Assembly (NCBI GenBank): GCA_022652485.1 | Contig: JALCRK010000018.1 | Location: forward strand, 5,001 to 61,351 | From: Sphingobium sp. | GTDB lineage: Bacteria; Pseudomonadota; Alphaproteobacteria; Sphingomonadales; Sphingomonadaceae | Length of the DNA stretch: 56,351 bases | Reading direction: 5' to 3' | Part shown: piece after piece, positions 1 to 8,460 of the stretch | How positions within the stretch are numbered: the first letter of the stretch is position 1 | Layout of the letters: every line of letters begins with the position of its first letter | The notes under the pieces: generated by a model | Told to the model about the DNA's origin: nothing | What the model saw: the letters and a program-made list of their open reading frames with translations, nothing else | The model's database searches: none | Position numbers and translations under genes: made by a program

Positions 1-1
1 C

Positions 2-655
2 GCCTTTCCCGCCTATGCGCGGATGCAGGCGGACACCTCCGCAATTCGCTGGTCGTTCCTGCGCGCGCTGCGGCTGATCATGCTGGTGGCCTGCCCGCTC
101 TATCTGGGCATGGCGGCGAGCGCGGAGCCGCTGGTGCTGTCCCTGTTCGGCGAGAAGTGGCGGGCGATGACCCCGTTTGTGGAATTACTCGCGCTGGCCA
201 TGCCCTTCATGACGATACAGGTCATGTTCCCGCCGGTATGCAACGCCCTGGGTCGGCCCGGCCTTACGACGCTGATTTCCGCGACGGGCGCGCTGATAAT
301 GCCATTCGCCTTCCTCATCGGTATCCGATTCGGCGCGATCGGCCTCGCCTGGGCCTGGCTCGCAGCCTACCCGCTCTTCACGCTCGCGACAGTGCGGATC
401 GCGGGCAGGCCCATCGGCCTGCGTGTGGTTGATCTGGTGCAGGCCGTGGCGCCGGGAATCGGATGCTCGATCGCGATGGCGCTGCTGGTCATGCTATGCG
501 ATCGCTCCCTGCCTGACGGCATGTTGCCGCCCGTCAGGCTCGCTGTGCTGGTATCCGCCGGAGGAGCAAGTTTCCTCCTCCTGCTGCTGCTGTTTGCGCG
601 CGGCACCGTGAAAGATCTGGTCGGGCTGGTGATAAGGCGGCAGGCGCCCGCCTGA
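2..655 (+). CDS. Oligosaccharide flippase, C-terminal part (5' truncated by window)
   Basis: The reading frame is open from the first bases, so the start lies upstream of the window. About 217 residues are visible, with several hydrophobic helices and a short basic C-terminus, as in the last third of Wzx/PST-family polysaccharide flippases (MATE/MOP superfamily), which move lipid-linked sugar repeat units across the inner membrane. The visible motif FGEKW followed by a membrane helix is typical of the region after the middle loop of these proteins. Substrate and gene cluster cannot be judged because the neighbours are outside the window. It converges on the CBS-domain gene 20 bp downstream. 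Confidence 0.75.
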   Translation, partial: AFPAYARMQADTSAIRWSFLRALRLIMLVACPLYLGMAASAEPLVLSLFGEKWRAMTPFVELLALAMPFMTIQVMFPPVCNALGRPGLTTLISATGALIMPFAFLIGIRFGAIGLAWAWLAAYPLFTLATVRIAGRPIGLRVVDLVQAVAPGIGCSIAMALLVMLCDRSLPDGMLPPVRLAVLVSAGGASFLLLLLLFARGTVKDLVGLVIRRQAPA

Positions 656-675
656 GCCCGGCCATCGACAGCGAA

Positions 676-1104
676 TCAGACGCTCTGGATATAATCCCGC
701 ATCGCAGCCGCTTCGGCCTCGATCCGGTCGATCCGGTACTTCACCAGATCGCCGATCGACACGAAGCCCACCATCTTGTCGCCCTCCATCACGGGCAGAT
801 GGCGGATGCGCCGCCGCGACATCAGTGACAGCGCGGTAATGACAGGCGTTTCGGGCGGAATGGTGATGATCGGGCTGGTCATCACCGACGCGACCGATCC
901 ATCGAGCACGCCCGGCCCCTTCTCGCCCAGCGAGCGGACCACGTCACGCTCGGACAATATGCCGACGACCTTGCCGCCATCGACCACCGGAACGCAGCCG
1001 ATGCGCCGCCCGACCAGCAGCTCCACAGCCTCCTTGACACTGGCGTTCGAGGCAAGAGCCACTACATCATGGCCCTTGCCCGACAAGATGGACGCGATCG
1101 TCAT
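676..1104 (-). CDS. CBS-domain pair protein
   Basis: A 142-residue soluble protein made almost only of two CBS modules, at about residues 9-62 and 75-130. The repeated pattern of a conserved glycine turn, SERDVVR in the first module and SIGDLVK in the second, marks the pair. Stand-alone CBS pairs of this size bind adenine nucleotides and act as energy or redox sensors; the partner is unknown here. I chose the ATG at 1104 because AGGAG lies six bases before it; an in-frame ATG at 1110 sits directly against that Shine-Dalgarno. The frame stays open far upstream to 1665, but that extension lies antisense to the neighbouring genes and is not coding. It is divergent from the membrane-protein gene. 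Confidence 0.88.
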   Translation of the reverse strand: MTIASILSGKGHDVVALASNASVKEAVELLVGRRIGCVPVVDGGKVVGILSERDVVRSLGEKGPGVLDGSVASVMTSPIITIPPETPVITALSLMSRRRIRHLPVMEGDKMVGFVSIGDLVKYRIDRIEAEAAAMRDYIQSV

Positions 1105-1179
1105 AGGCATCTCCTGATTTGTTTCTGTTTGCTTGATGATCCCATGTTCGTGCGCCAAAGGGAAGAGATAAGGATAGAC

Positions 1180-1479
1180 ATGGCTCGCAAAAACGCACTC
1201 GACGATCCCGTTATAGCCGCAACGGCCTGGGGGCGTTTCCGCCGCCTGATGGGGTGGATGGCCCTCTTGGGCGCGCTGCTGGTGATGGCGGTGCTCGGGT
1301 ATCTCTACTGGCTGGGCGTACCCATGCCGATCCACCTGATCATCGCCACGACCCTGGGCGTATGGCTCACCTTCATGCTGGGCACGGCGCTGATGAGCCT
1401 CGCTTTCCTCTCCAGCGGCACGGGGCATGACGAACAGATTGAGGATTTTCTTGGGAATGAGGCAGGATATGACGACTAG
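1180..1479 (+). CDS. Small two-helix membrane protein, unknown function
   Basis: A 99-residue protein with two predicted transmembrane helices (about residues 24-45 and 53-77) and an acidic C-terminal tail. I do not recognise a functional family. The start at 1180 is preceded by AAGGA six bases upstream; a longer in-frame start at 1144 lacks a comparable site. Its stop overlaps the start of the thioesterase gene by 11 bp, so the two are probably translated together. A role in the membrane next to an acyl-CoA thioesterase is inference only. Confidence 0.75.
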   Translation: MARKNALDDPVIAATAWGRFRRLMGWMALLGALLVMAVLGYLYWLGVPMPIHLIIATTLGVWLTFMLGTALMSLAFLSSGTGHDEQIEDFLGNEAGYDD

Positions 1480-1849
1480 GGGCGAGCCTGTTTTGCGGAC
1501 GATGCCGCGCGCGGGAGACATCAACGCCAACGGCCATATTTTCGGCGGCTGGGTGCTGAACCAGATGGACACCGCCGGGGGCATCATCGCCTGGCGCGAG
1601 GCGCAGGGGCCGGTCGCCACCGTCGCGATCGATGCGATGGAGTTCATCTCTCCCATCCTGCTCAACGACGTGATCTCGGTCTATGGCGCGGTGGAGCGGC
1701 GCGGACGCACCTCTCTCGCCATCCGGCTGGATGTGATGGCGCAGCGCCGGTTCGGCAGTGAAGTGACGGAAATCGCGGTGACGAGCGGCCTGTTCACCTT
1801 CGTCGCGCTGGACGAGAACCACCAGCCAAGAGCGTTGCCGGAGGGGTGA
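1469..1849 (+). CDS. Acyl-CoA thioesterase, YciA-like hotdog fold
   Basis: A 126-residue single hotdog-domain protein. The N-terminal signature NANGHIFGGWVLNQMD (residues 19-34) matches the YciA/acyl-CoA hydrolase family, in which the aspartate (Asp34 here) is catalytic and the FGG turn binds the substrate. These enzymes hydrolyse acyl-CoA thioesters to free acid and CoA in the cytoplasm. Length fits the family. ATG 1469 is preferred (GAGGCAGGA before it); ATG 1457 is an alternative adding four residues. It overlaps the upstream membrane-protein gene by 11 bp, and its last 56 bp overlap the 3' end of the convergent DUF4139 gene. Confidence 0.88.
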   Translation: MTTRGEPVLRTMPRAGDINANGHIFGGWVLNQMDTAGGIIAWREAQGPVATVAIDAMEFISPILLNDVISVYGAVERRGRTSLAIRLDVMAQRRFGSEVTEIAVTSGLFTFVALDENHQPRALPEG

Positions 1850-3422
1850 GGACACAGTGTGGATTGCGGAGGCTGTAGTCCAGATGCACGGCTCCGTTCG
1901 CCGGAACGGTCACACTCCACAGCTTGTTGGCGCCTTTTGCCGCGAGCTTTGCCGAGGAAGATGACAAAACCCATCCGCCGGTTTCAAGGCTGACCTCGAC
2001 TGGGGCGAACCTGGTCATGGCATTGGTCACGGTGAGGCGGATGCGGCGCTCTTTGGCCGTATTGACTGTCAGCTCCTGCCCGATCCGCACCTGATCGCTC
2101 TGCCCGGCGGCGAGCTCCACCTTCTCGCCCACGGCCTTGTCGGCGAGCGATGAATCGGCGAGCAGCAGCTCCTCCCCGCCGCGCCGCTGCATGACCACGA
2201 CGCTGCCCGACGGGAGGGGCAGGCCGAGCCCTTTGTTGAGAATGTTGTTGAGCCTCACGAACCTGTTCAGCGGCGCAGGGTTAAAGGATGAAAATGGCGT
2301 AATTTCAATGCCATAAACAATATTGAACGGCACCGACGCCTTATCCAGCAGCCGCACCTGTTTCTGCCCGTTGGGAACGACATCGACGGGGAGCGGAACG
2401 CGGTAGAGCTTGAGGTCGCCAAGGTCTTCCTGCTGGGCGACGACATTGCCGGCCTTGTCCATCCGCGCGAGCATGGGAGCGGGAGCCGACAGGGCCATTT
2501 CATACATCACCGGCGACCCGGGCGGCGCTGGCGGGGGCGGCCCCCAGCCGGGATGCGTGCTCGTCCCGTCCATCGGCCAGCATCTCAGATTGAGCGACGG
2601 CGATTCGGGCTTCGCGCCCAGCGCGCGGAAATCGCTCTGCTGATTCGGCCTGCCCGCAACCGCGAGCAGCTGCGCGCCGGGATAGTCCGCCCCGTTGCCG
2701 TTCGCGACGGTGAGCCACGCCGACAGGTCCAGCGTCTTGCCATCCTCCGCCAACCGGGCGACATAGGCCGCGCTCCAGTCAAAACCCGTGGCGAGATAGG
2801 TGAGCGTCACCTCCGCCTCCGTGGCGCGAGGCGTGTTGGTATGGACCGAGAAGGTCGGCTTGGCGGAGAGGCCTTCCGGCACCGCATCATACACTATCGA
2901 TTCGGGCAGGCCGGAGCATTTGAGCGCCTCCACCCCTTCCGCCGTTTGCAGCACCACCGCGCCATCCGCGCCGGAACGAATCACCGCATCCGCCTCGCTC
3001 ACCTTGCCGGTCGCCGGGTTGGTACGGCGGATATGGACGCGGTTGCCAAGGCTGCCATCCAGCAGCGAGGCGGGCGAGAGCAGCGTCGCGTCGCGATTCT
3101 TCTCCTCGACGCCGCCCGGCAGGCCCGAGACGACCGCGCTCACTGCGATCATGCCATCTGCCACGCCCTCGAACCGCACGACCGATTCGCCTGCGGGCAG
3201 ACTGATGCGGCGCTTTTCGGAAATCAGCGCATAGCCATTGAGCCAGCCCAAATTCATCCGCCCCTCGCCCCGGCCCATGTCGCGATAGACCGTGACGGAG
3301 GTGGACATGGGAGCGGCGCTGGTGACTATGGTTTGGGCGGCGGTGGGGGTGGCCGACAGGATAAGGGTGGAGGCGCAAACGGCGCCTAATAGCGAGCCGG
3401 ATCGATCATCACCCGCCGTCAT
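1794..3422 (-). CDS. DUF4139 domain protein, exported (paralogue 1)
   Basis: A 542-residue protein with an N-terminal signal-like segment (hydrophobic stretch ending PTAAQ near residue 30). The body resembles the neighbouring DUF4139 protein: an early VTVYRD strand, a GNRVHIRRTNPATG segment and the FDWSAAYVAR core motif. The molecular role of DUF4139 proteins is not established; most are envelope proteins with beta-rich repeats. The only plausible in-frame start is the ATG at 3422, which lies inside a REP-type palindrome, with no clear Shine-Dalgarno. The homologous fold seems to end near LDYSLRN; some 20 further residues come from reading antisense through the end of the thioesterase gene, so an ancestral stop may have been lost. 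Confidence 0.78.
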   Translation of the reverse strand: MTAGDDRSGSLLGAVCASTLILSATPTAAQTIVTSAAPMSTSVTVYRDMGRGEGRMNLGWLNGYALISEKRRISLPAGESVVRFEGVADGMIAVSAVVSGLPGGVEEKNRDATLLSPASLLDGSLGNRVHIRRTNPATGKVSEADAVIRSGADGAVVLQTAEGVEALKCSGLPESIVYDAVPEGLSAKPTFSVHTNTPRATEAEVTLTYLATGFDWSAAYVARLAEDGKTLDLSAWLTVANGNGADYPGAQLLAVAGRPNQQSDFRALGAKPESPSLNLRCWPMDGTSTHPGWGPPPPAPPGSPVMYEMALSAPAPMLARMDKAGNVVAQQEDLGDLKLYRVPLPVDVVPNGQKQVRLLDKASVPFNIVYGIEITPFSSFNPAPLNRFVRLNNILNKGLGLPLPSGSVVVMQRRGGEELLLADSSLADKAVGEKVELAAGQSDQVRIGQELTVNTAKERRIRLTVTNAMTRFAPVEVSLETGGWVLSSSSAKLAAKGANKLWSVTVPANGAVHLDYSLRNPHCVLTPPATLLAGGSRPARRR

Positions 3423-3499
3423 TCCCGCGAACGCGGGAACCCAGCAAAAAAAGGGTCTATGCCGGTGGGCACTGGATCCCCGCTTGCGCGGGGATGACG
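3417..3499. repeat. REP-type palindromic repeat pair
   Basis: Two imperfect hairpins facing each other: GTCATTCCCGCGaacGCGGGAA at the left and CCCCGCTTGCGCGGGGATGAC at the right, joined by about 30 bp and both bearing the CCCAG/CTGG inner edge. The same unit recurs at 8363-8443 and as the outer pair at 27018-27193. It lies between the two DUF4139 genes and supplies the start codon of the downstream one. Confidence 0.85.
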
Positions 3500-3567
3500 G
3501 CAGAATACAGGCCAGAACCGAAGCTGAGCTATGTCCGGAATGACGGGGAAATATCACTCGTAACGCC

Positions 3568-5013
3568 CTAATACCGCGTCTCGAAGGTGGCGGTGACGGT
3601 GGCGGAGCCGTTTGCGCCCACCGGCACATGCCACACCGCCGAATCGGCATCCCTGCGCTCGCTCTTCATCGATTCGGCGCTGATGCGCGTATCGGTCCAG
3701 CCCCAGTCGAGACCGGACTGAACGAGATCGACCGTCACCGCCTCCGGCTTGGCGTTGGTCAGCTCATAGCGCATCGTCGTGCGCCATTTCGAATCGCCGA
3801 GCTTCTGGCGCTGCTCCACGGTCGCCTTCACTTTGACATCGAAGGCGTCCCCGGTCCTCAAGGCGAGGCTGCTGCCCATCGGCGTATGGCCGATGCTGTT
3901 CTCGCCGATGAACTGCGGCGCACCGGATGCATCCTTCATATAGAAGCGCACCGTGCCCGCCGGGAGCGCATCGCCCAGACCGCCCTGCTTCGAGGTGGAA
4001 AACTTGACCACGCTCGCCGCACTCTGCGGATCGTCGCTGCCCGCCAGCCAGGCGTTGGTGAACTCGTAGGTCGCCTGAGCCGGGACAGCCTGCACATCGA
4101 GGAAGCTCACCTGCTTGGTCTGGTTGGACGCGATCGTGGTGCGCTGGGCGATGGGATAGAGATAGAAGTCGCCGAGGCGCTCGCGGTTGGCGGTCTCGGT
4201 TCCCGCCTGCACCATCTTGCCCCCCGGCGATATCGGATAGGGGCGGCGGATGCTGTATGGCTGGGGAGCGTCATTCTGATTCACTGCACCCGCGACCAGC
4301 AGTGTATTGGCGTTGGTATAAGTGGTGCCGCTGTTGTTGGTGAGCGTCACCCAGCCCTGCACGTCGATCTTGCCCGCCTTGCTGTCGAACAGCGCGACAT
4401 AGTCCGCGCTCCAGCCGAGGCCGGGGGTGAGATAACGGATCGAGGCGGGGCGGGTGCCTGCGCGGTCGCTGTCCACCTTGACCGAGAGGGTGGGCTTCGC
4501 GCGCAGGTTGGGCGGCACCTTGTCGAAGATCACGCGCACGGGCAGGCCATCGTCGCGCAACACTTCTATACGGCTGCCGATCTGGAGCACGACGCCGCCA
4601 TTGACGGCCAGCACCTTCGCCTGCTCGCGCGTTTCCGCGCCGGTCGCTGGGTTGGTGCGGACGATCGTCACCACCTGTCCGACCGCCTTTTCCATCAGCT
4701 TGTCAGGGCTGAGGAGATCGTAATCGAAATTCTGCTCAATGATGCTGGCGCCGGGTGCTGCGAAGGAGAGCGTCTCAGGGCGGATCTGTGCCGAGACATC
4801 GGGAAACTCGATCCGGCTGGTGCCTCGCGCGATATCAAGCGTGCGTACATCCTGCACCAGCGCGAGATTGTTGTTGTAGATCGTGACCGAGACATCCCCC
4901 TGCGCGCTGGGCGCGACCGGATTGGCGCTGTCCTGCGCGGCGTTCTGCGCGGTGAGCGGCGAGGCCGCCAGTACCAGCGCGAGCGCTCCCCCGGCCAACA
5001 GCAACTGCCTCAT
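3568..5013 (-). CDS. DUF4139 domain protein, exported (paralogue 2)
   Basis: A 481-residue protein with a clean signal peptide (MRQLLLAGGALALVLAASPL, cleavage after LTAQ near residue 23). It shares with the next gene the pattern VTIYNNNLALV, an IVRTNPATGAE segment, LGWSADYVALFD and a C-terminal beta-rich domain, which place it in the DUF4139 group. No catalytic residues are apparent. ATG 5013 was chosen because GGGAGAG lies just upstream and the signal peptide begins there; the frame stays open to 5082 without another convincing start. It and paralogue 1 are co-oriented with a 145-bp gap containing the REP pair, so they may be one transcript. This copy looks intact at both ends. Confidence 0.85.
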   Translation of the reverse strand: MRQLLLAGGALALVLAASPLTAQNAAQDSANPVAPSAQGDVSVTIYNNNLALVQDVRTLDIARGTSRIEFPDVSAQIRPETLSFAAPGASIIEQNFDYDLLSPDKLMEKAVGQVVTIVRTNPATGAETREQAKVLAVNGGVVLQIGSRIEVLRDDGLPVRVIFDKVPPNLRAKPTLSVKVDSDRAGTRPASIRYLTPGLGWSADYVALFDSKAGKIDVQGWVTLTNNSGTTYTNANTLLVAGAVNQNDAPQPYSIRRPYPISPGGKMVQAGTETANRERLGDFYLYPIAQRTTIASNQTKQVSFLDVQAVPAQATYEFTNAWLAGSDDPQSAASVVKFSTSKQGGLGDALPAGTVRFYMKDASGAPQFIGENSIGHTPMGSSLALRTGDAFDVKVKATVEQRQKLGDSKWRTTMRYELTNAKPEAVTVDLVQSGLDWGWTDTRISAESMKSERRDADSAVWHVPVGANGSATVTATFETRY

Positions 5014-5112
5014 GCGTCTCTCCCTTGTCCACCGACCGCCCACGAAAAAGGGCGGTGCATCACTACACCGCCCTTTCATCATCGATCGCAGCTTATCGCA
5101 AGCTGAACGAAA

Positions 5113-5970
5113 TTATTCCGCAGCCTCCGCCACGGCCTTGCGCGGGCGGCCCCGGCGCTTGGGCGCGGGCGCGTCCTCCGCGGCAGGCGCGGGTGCGGCC
5201 TCGGGCGCGGTGTCATTGTCCGCGCGGGAGATGGACGGCGGCAGCACGGCGAGATCGAGGCCGGGCGCCTCGGCGGTATCCTCGCGCTCACGGCGTGGAC
5301 GGCCACGGCGGGCGCGGGGCGCTTCAGCCTGTGCCTCCGCCGGTGCCTCGGGCTGCGGCTGCTCCTCGCGCGCGGCGGTTTCCTGACGCGCTTCGGCCCG
5401 CCGGGGGCGATCCTCGCGCGGTTCACGTTCACGCGGCTCGCGCTGTTCGTTGCGGGCGAAGCGGGGTTCGCGGGCGGCGCGGGGCTGGCGCTGCTCGCGC
5501 TGATCCCGGCGTGGGCGTTCCTGCTGCTGTTCCGGCTCGGCGCCATCGGCATCATTGGCGGCGAAGCCCTCGTCACGCTCGGCGCGCGACTGGCTGGCCT
5601 GATGCCGGTCCGCCTCGGTGGGGGCGAAGGCGCCATCATCATAAGACGGATAGCCGCGCTCGCCTTCTTCCTCATAGGAATCTTCGGGGCGGCGATAGCG
5701 GGCCTGCTGCTCCTCCTGCCGGGCGCGATTGTCCGCGATCACGCGGAAATAATGGTCCGCGAACTGGAGATAATATTCGGTGTTGACCCGGTCTCCGGCA
5801 AGCTGCGCATCGCGCGCGAGGTTGCGGTACTTCTCCAGCAGCTGCGGCGCATTGCCGCGCGCACGGTTGTCGATCCGGTTGCCGTTCTCGCCGTTATTCC
5901 GGTTGTTGCCGTTAGGGCGACCATTGTTCCGGCCCCGGTTGCGGCGGCCGGCCTGACGATTATTGATCAA
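5113..5970 (-). CDS. DUF4167 protein with basic RG-rich N-terminus and AT-hook-like C-terminal motifs
   Basis: A 285-residue protein. The N-terminus is Arg/Asn/Gly-rich (NNRQAGRRNRGRNNGRPNG), followed by the conserved DUF4167 helical segment (about residues 36-85, including LLEKYRNLARDAQLAGDRVN and YYLQFADHYFRV). The rest is low-complexity, highly charged Arg/Glu sequence. Two RGRPR cores flanked by basic residues lie in the C-terminal third, the last one 12 residues from the end, resembling AT-hooks. Nucleic-acid binding is therefore likely, but the cellular role is unknown. No ATG fits; TTG at 5970 gives the family-like start M-I-N-N-R-Q and has AAGGA seven bases upstream. The family often sits beside prmC, as here (262-bp gap). 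Confidence 0.85.
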   Translation of the reverse strand: MINNRQAGRRNRGRNNGRPNGNNRNNGENGNRIDNRARGNAPQLLEKYRNLARDAQLAGDRVNTEYYLQFADHYFRVIADNRARQEEQQARYRRPEDSYEEEGERGYPSYDDGAFAPTEADRHQASQSRAERDEGFAANDADGAEPEQQQERPRRDQREQRQPRAAREPRFARNEQREPREREPREDRPRRAEARQETAAREEQPQPEAPAEAQAEAPRARRGRPRREREDTAEAPGLDLAVLPPSISRADNDTAPEAAPAPAAEDAPAPKRRGRPRKAVAEAAE

Positions 5971-6232
5971 TGATGGATCCTTGCTTTCAATGCTATCCTT
6001 AAACGCACTGCCCCGGCGACACTGTGCTACGTGCATCAGCCGCACGGGTTCGGGCCAACACATGCCCGGACCTCCATCTCAACACCAGACACCTTTCCCG
6101 CGTCCGACGATTATGGGAGCCGACTTCGCCCCGGTCACTCCGATCCTGTGGGCTTCGTCTGCCCCCTCCTAGACGGTTCGGGTAAAGAAACCAAGAAAAA
6201 AGGGAATCGCTCCGAATCGCGCGGGCAAAATT

Positions 6233-7057
6233 TCAGACATGCGTCAGTTTGAGACAGCGGGCCTGCCCGGCGAGATCACGTAGCAGCGTGACCGCAAAGC
6301 CCTGCGCCGCAAAGAGCGCGGCGGTGCTTTCGCCCTGATCATAGCCGATCTCGATGGCCGCCATGCCGTGAGGCGCGAGGCGCGCACCGAGCGCGGGCGC
6401 GAGAAGCCGGTAGGCATCGAGCCCATCCACGCCCGCGAACAACGCAAGGTGCGGCTCATAGTCCGCGACATCGCGCGGCAGGGCGGCATGGGTCGCGATG
6501 TAGGGCGGGTTGGCGAGGATGAGGTCGAAGTGCTCATCGATCCCGGCGAACCAGTCGCCGGGGCGGAACTCGGCGCGATGGGCGAGGCCGCACGCCTGCG
6601 CGTTGGCGCGCGCGACGGCGAGCGCGGCGGCGCTGATGTCGATGCCGAGGCCGGTGGCTTTGGGCCATTCACTGAGCGCGGCGAGCAGCAGCGCGCCCGA
6701 GCCGGTGCCAAGATCGAGAATGCGCCCTGGCCCCTCGTTCTCCGCGAAATGCGCGAGCGCCGCCTCAATCAGCGTCTCGCTGTCTGGCCGGGGGGTGAGC
6801 ACGTCGCGCGTCACGGCGAGAGAGAGCGTCCAGAAATCGCGCGTACCGAGGATGTGGGAGACGGGCTCGTGCGCCAAGCGGCGTTCGATGAGGGCGGCGA
6901 AACCGGCAGGGGTTGCGATGTCACGCAAGCGGAGGATGAGGTCGCCCCGCTCCAGCCCCGCCGCATGGGCCATCAGCAGCTCGGCATCCAGCCGGGGGGT
7001 GTCGGACACGGAGGTTAGCCGCGCCGCGGCTTCGCGCAGGGCGCTGGCGGCACTCAA
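6233..7057 (-). CDS. prmC: Release factor glutamine methyltransferase PrmC
   Basis: A 274-residue enzyme that methylates the glutamine of the GGQ motif in RF1 and RF2 using S-adenosylmethionine. The N-terminal helical domain is followed by the methyltransferase domain, with the SAM-binding DLGTGSG at residues 115-121 and the glutamine-pocket motif NPPY at 183-186. Length matches the family. The start is TTG at 7057; no strong Shine-Dalgarno is visible because a REP-type hairpin begins five bases upstream. It lies 79 bp downstream of prfA, whose product is its substrate, so the pair is probably co-transcribed. Confidence 0.95.
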   Translation of the reverse strand: MSAASALREAAARLTSVSDTPRLDAELLMAHAAGLERGDLILRLRDIATPAGFAALIERRLAHEPVSHILGTRDFWTLSLAVTRDVLTPRPDSETLIEAALAHFAENEGPGRILDLGTGSGALLLAALSEWPKATGLGIDISAAALAVARANAQACGLAHRAEFRPGDWFAGIDEHFDLILANPPYIATHAALPRDVADYEPHLALFAGVDGLDAYRLLAPALGARLAPHGMAAIEIGYDQGESTAALFAAQGFAVTLLRDLAGQARCLKLTHV

Positions 7058-7061
7058 ATGG

Positions 7062-7124
7062 CGTCATCCCAGCGCAGGCTGAGGTCTCCGGCACGACGAG
7101 ATGCCAGCCTGCGCTGGCATGACG
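7062..7124. repeat. REP-type palindrome between prfA and prmC
   Basis: Inverted arms CCAGCGCAGGCT and AGCCTGCGCTGG, flanked by GTCAT and ATGAC, around a spacer of about 24 bp. It fills most of the prfA-prmC gap and abuts the prmC start codon. As a hairpin in the mRNA it could affect message stability or prmC translation. Confidence 0.8.
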
Positions 7125-7136
7125 GATTTGCCGGCT

Positions 7137-8225
7137 TCACCCCACCCCATCCAGCTGGGCCAGCCGGGCGGCCTCGTCCTCGGCGATGAGGGCGGAGATC
7201 ACCTCAGCCAAGCCCGGCCCTTCCAGTATCTCCGGCAGGCGGTGCAGCGTCAGGTTGATGCGGTGATCGGTGACGCGCCCTTGCGGGAAATTATAGGTGC
7301 GGATGCGCTCCGAGCGGTCGCCCGAGCCGACCATCGCCTTGCGCGCGCCCGCCTGCTCGCTGTGGGTGCGCTCCCGCTCCAGCTCATAGAGGCGGGTGCG
7401 GAGCACCTTCATCGCCTTTTCCTTGTTCTTGTGCTGGCTGCGCTGATCCTGCTGGATCACGACCAGTCCGGTCGGCAGGTGAGTGATGCGGACGGCGGAA
7501 TCGGTGGTGTTGACGTGCTGGCCGCCCGCACCTGAGGCCCGGAAGATGTCGATCTTGAGGTCGGTCGCCTCGTTGATCTGCACGTCGACCTCCTCGGCTT
7601 CCGGCAGCACCGCCACGGTGGCGGCAGAGGTGTGGATGCGGCCGCCAGACTCGGTGACCGGCACGCGCTGGACGCGGTGGACGCCGCTCTCGAACTTGAG
7701 TTTGGCGAACACGCCGACGCCGTTGACGCTCGCCACCACTTCCTTGAAGCCGCCCTGCTCGGAGGGGGAGGCGGAGATGACTTCCATTTTCCAGCCCTGC
7801 TCGTCGGCATAGCGCTGATACATGCGGAGGAGGTCGCCCGCGAACAAGGCCGCCTCGTCCCCGCCGGTGCCGGCGCGAATTTCGAGCATCGCGGGGCGCG
7901 CATCCGCCGCGTCTTTCGGCAAGAGCTGGAGCGCGAAGGCGCGCTCGGCTTGCGGAAGCTGGGCGCGCAAGGATTGCAGCTCCTCATTGGCAAGCGCGCG
8001 CATCTCCGCATCCGCTTCGCCGGAGGAGAGGAGGGATTCGAGGTCCGCGATCTCGGCGTTGAGCGCAGAGAGAGCGCGCGCCGCCTTCACCACCGGCTCC
8101 AGCTCGGCATATTCCTTGGAGAGCTTCACGAACTCCTGCGGATCGAGATCCGGCCGCGCCATCGCGGCCTCCGCCTCCTCATAGCGCCGCTCGATCTGGG
8201 AAATGGTGGCGGGGGAGATGTTCAC
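7137..8225 (-). CDS. prfA: Peptide chain release factor 1
   Basis: A 362-residue class I release factor that recognises UAA and UAG in the ribosomal A site and triggers peptidyl-tRNA hydrolysis. The GGQ catalytic motif is at residues 234-236 ([16 protein letters not shown]). The stop-codon recognition segment carries PVT at 189-191, the PxT form of RF1, as opposed to the SPF form of RF2. The start is GTG 8225 with GAAGG eight bases upstream; the reading starts in the usual helical N-terminal domain. prmC follows on the same strand. The gap to hisS upstream (235 bp) is occupied by two repeat pairs. Confidence 0.96.
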   Translation of the reverse strand: MNISPATISQIERRYEEAEAAMARPDLDPQEFVKLSKEYAELEPVVKAARALSALNAEIADLESLLSSGEADAEMRALANEELQSLRAQLPQAERAFALQLLPKDAADARPAMLEIRAGTGGDEAALFAGDLLRMYQRYADEQGWKMEVISASPSEQGGFKEVVASVNGVGVFAKLKFESGVHRVQRVPVTESGGRIHTSAATVAVLPEAEEVDVQINEATDLKIDIFRASGAGGQHVNTTDSAVRITHLPTGLVVIQQDQRSQHKNKEKAMKVLRTRLYELERERTHSEQAGARKAMVGSGDRSERIRTYNFPQGRVTDHRINLTLHRLPEILEGPGLAEVISALIAEDEAARLAQLDGVG

Positions 8226-8244
8226 AAACGACCTTCGCTTCTAT

Positions 8245-8331
8245 CGTCACCCTGAACTTGTTTCAGGGTCCATTTAGAGACTGGGACCGAACCAAGAGGC
8301 GCGATGGATGCTGAAACAAGTTCAGCATGAC
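8245..8331. repeat. Inverted intergenic repeat, TTTCAGGGT-type
   Basis: Left arm GTCACCCTGAACTTGTTTCA and right arm TGAAACAAGTTCAGCATGAC are near-perfect inverted copies around a spacer of about 45 bp. This differs in sequence from the CCCGC-type REP pair immediately to its right. Confidence 0.8.
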
Positions 8332-8362
8332 GGGGGAGAGAGGTGGGGGAAATCCTCCCCAT

Positions 8363-8443
8363 CGTCATCCCCGCACACGCGGGGATCCAGTGGGGGTAAG
8401 GCATTGCCGTCACCCCTGGATTCCCGCTTTCGCGGGAATGACG
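8363..8443. repeat. REP-type palindromic repeat pair
   Basis: Left hairpin GTCATCCCCGCACACGCGGG and right hairpin CCCGCTTTCGCGGGAATGAC, in the same facing arrangement as 3417-3499. It lies between prfA and the hisS stop codon. Confidence 0.85.
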
Positions 8444-8460
8444 AGAAAGGACAAAGGGGT

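Noticed and set aside
1105..1665. N-terminal extension of the CBS protein to 329 residues
   Set aside because: The extension is antisense to the membrane-protein and thioesterase genes, and a good Shine-Dalgarno and start are present at 1104.
3423..3650. Upstream extension of DUF4139 paralogue 1
   Set aside because: It translates through the REP pair, giving the familiar VPAFAGMT-type pseudo-peptide of such repeats, and would place the signal peptide deep inside the protein.
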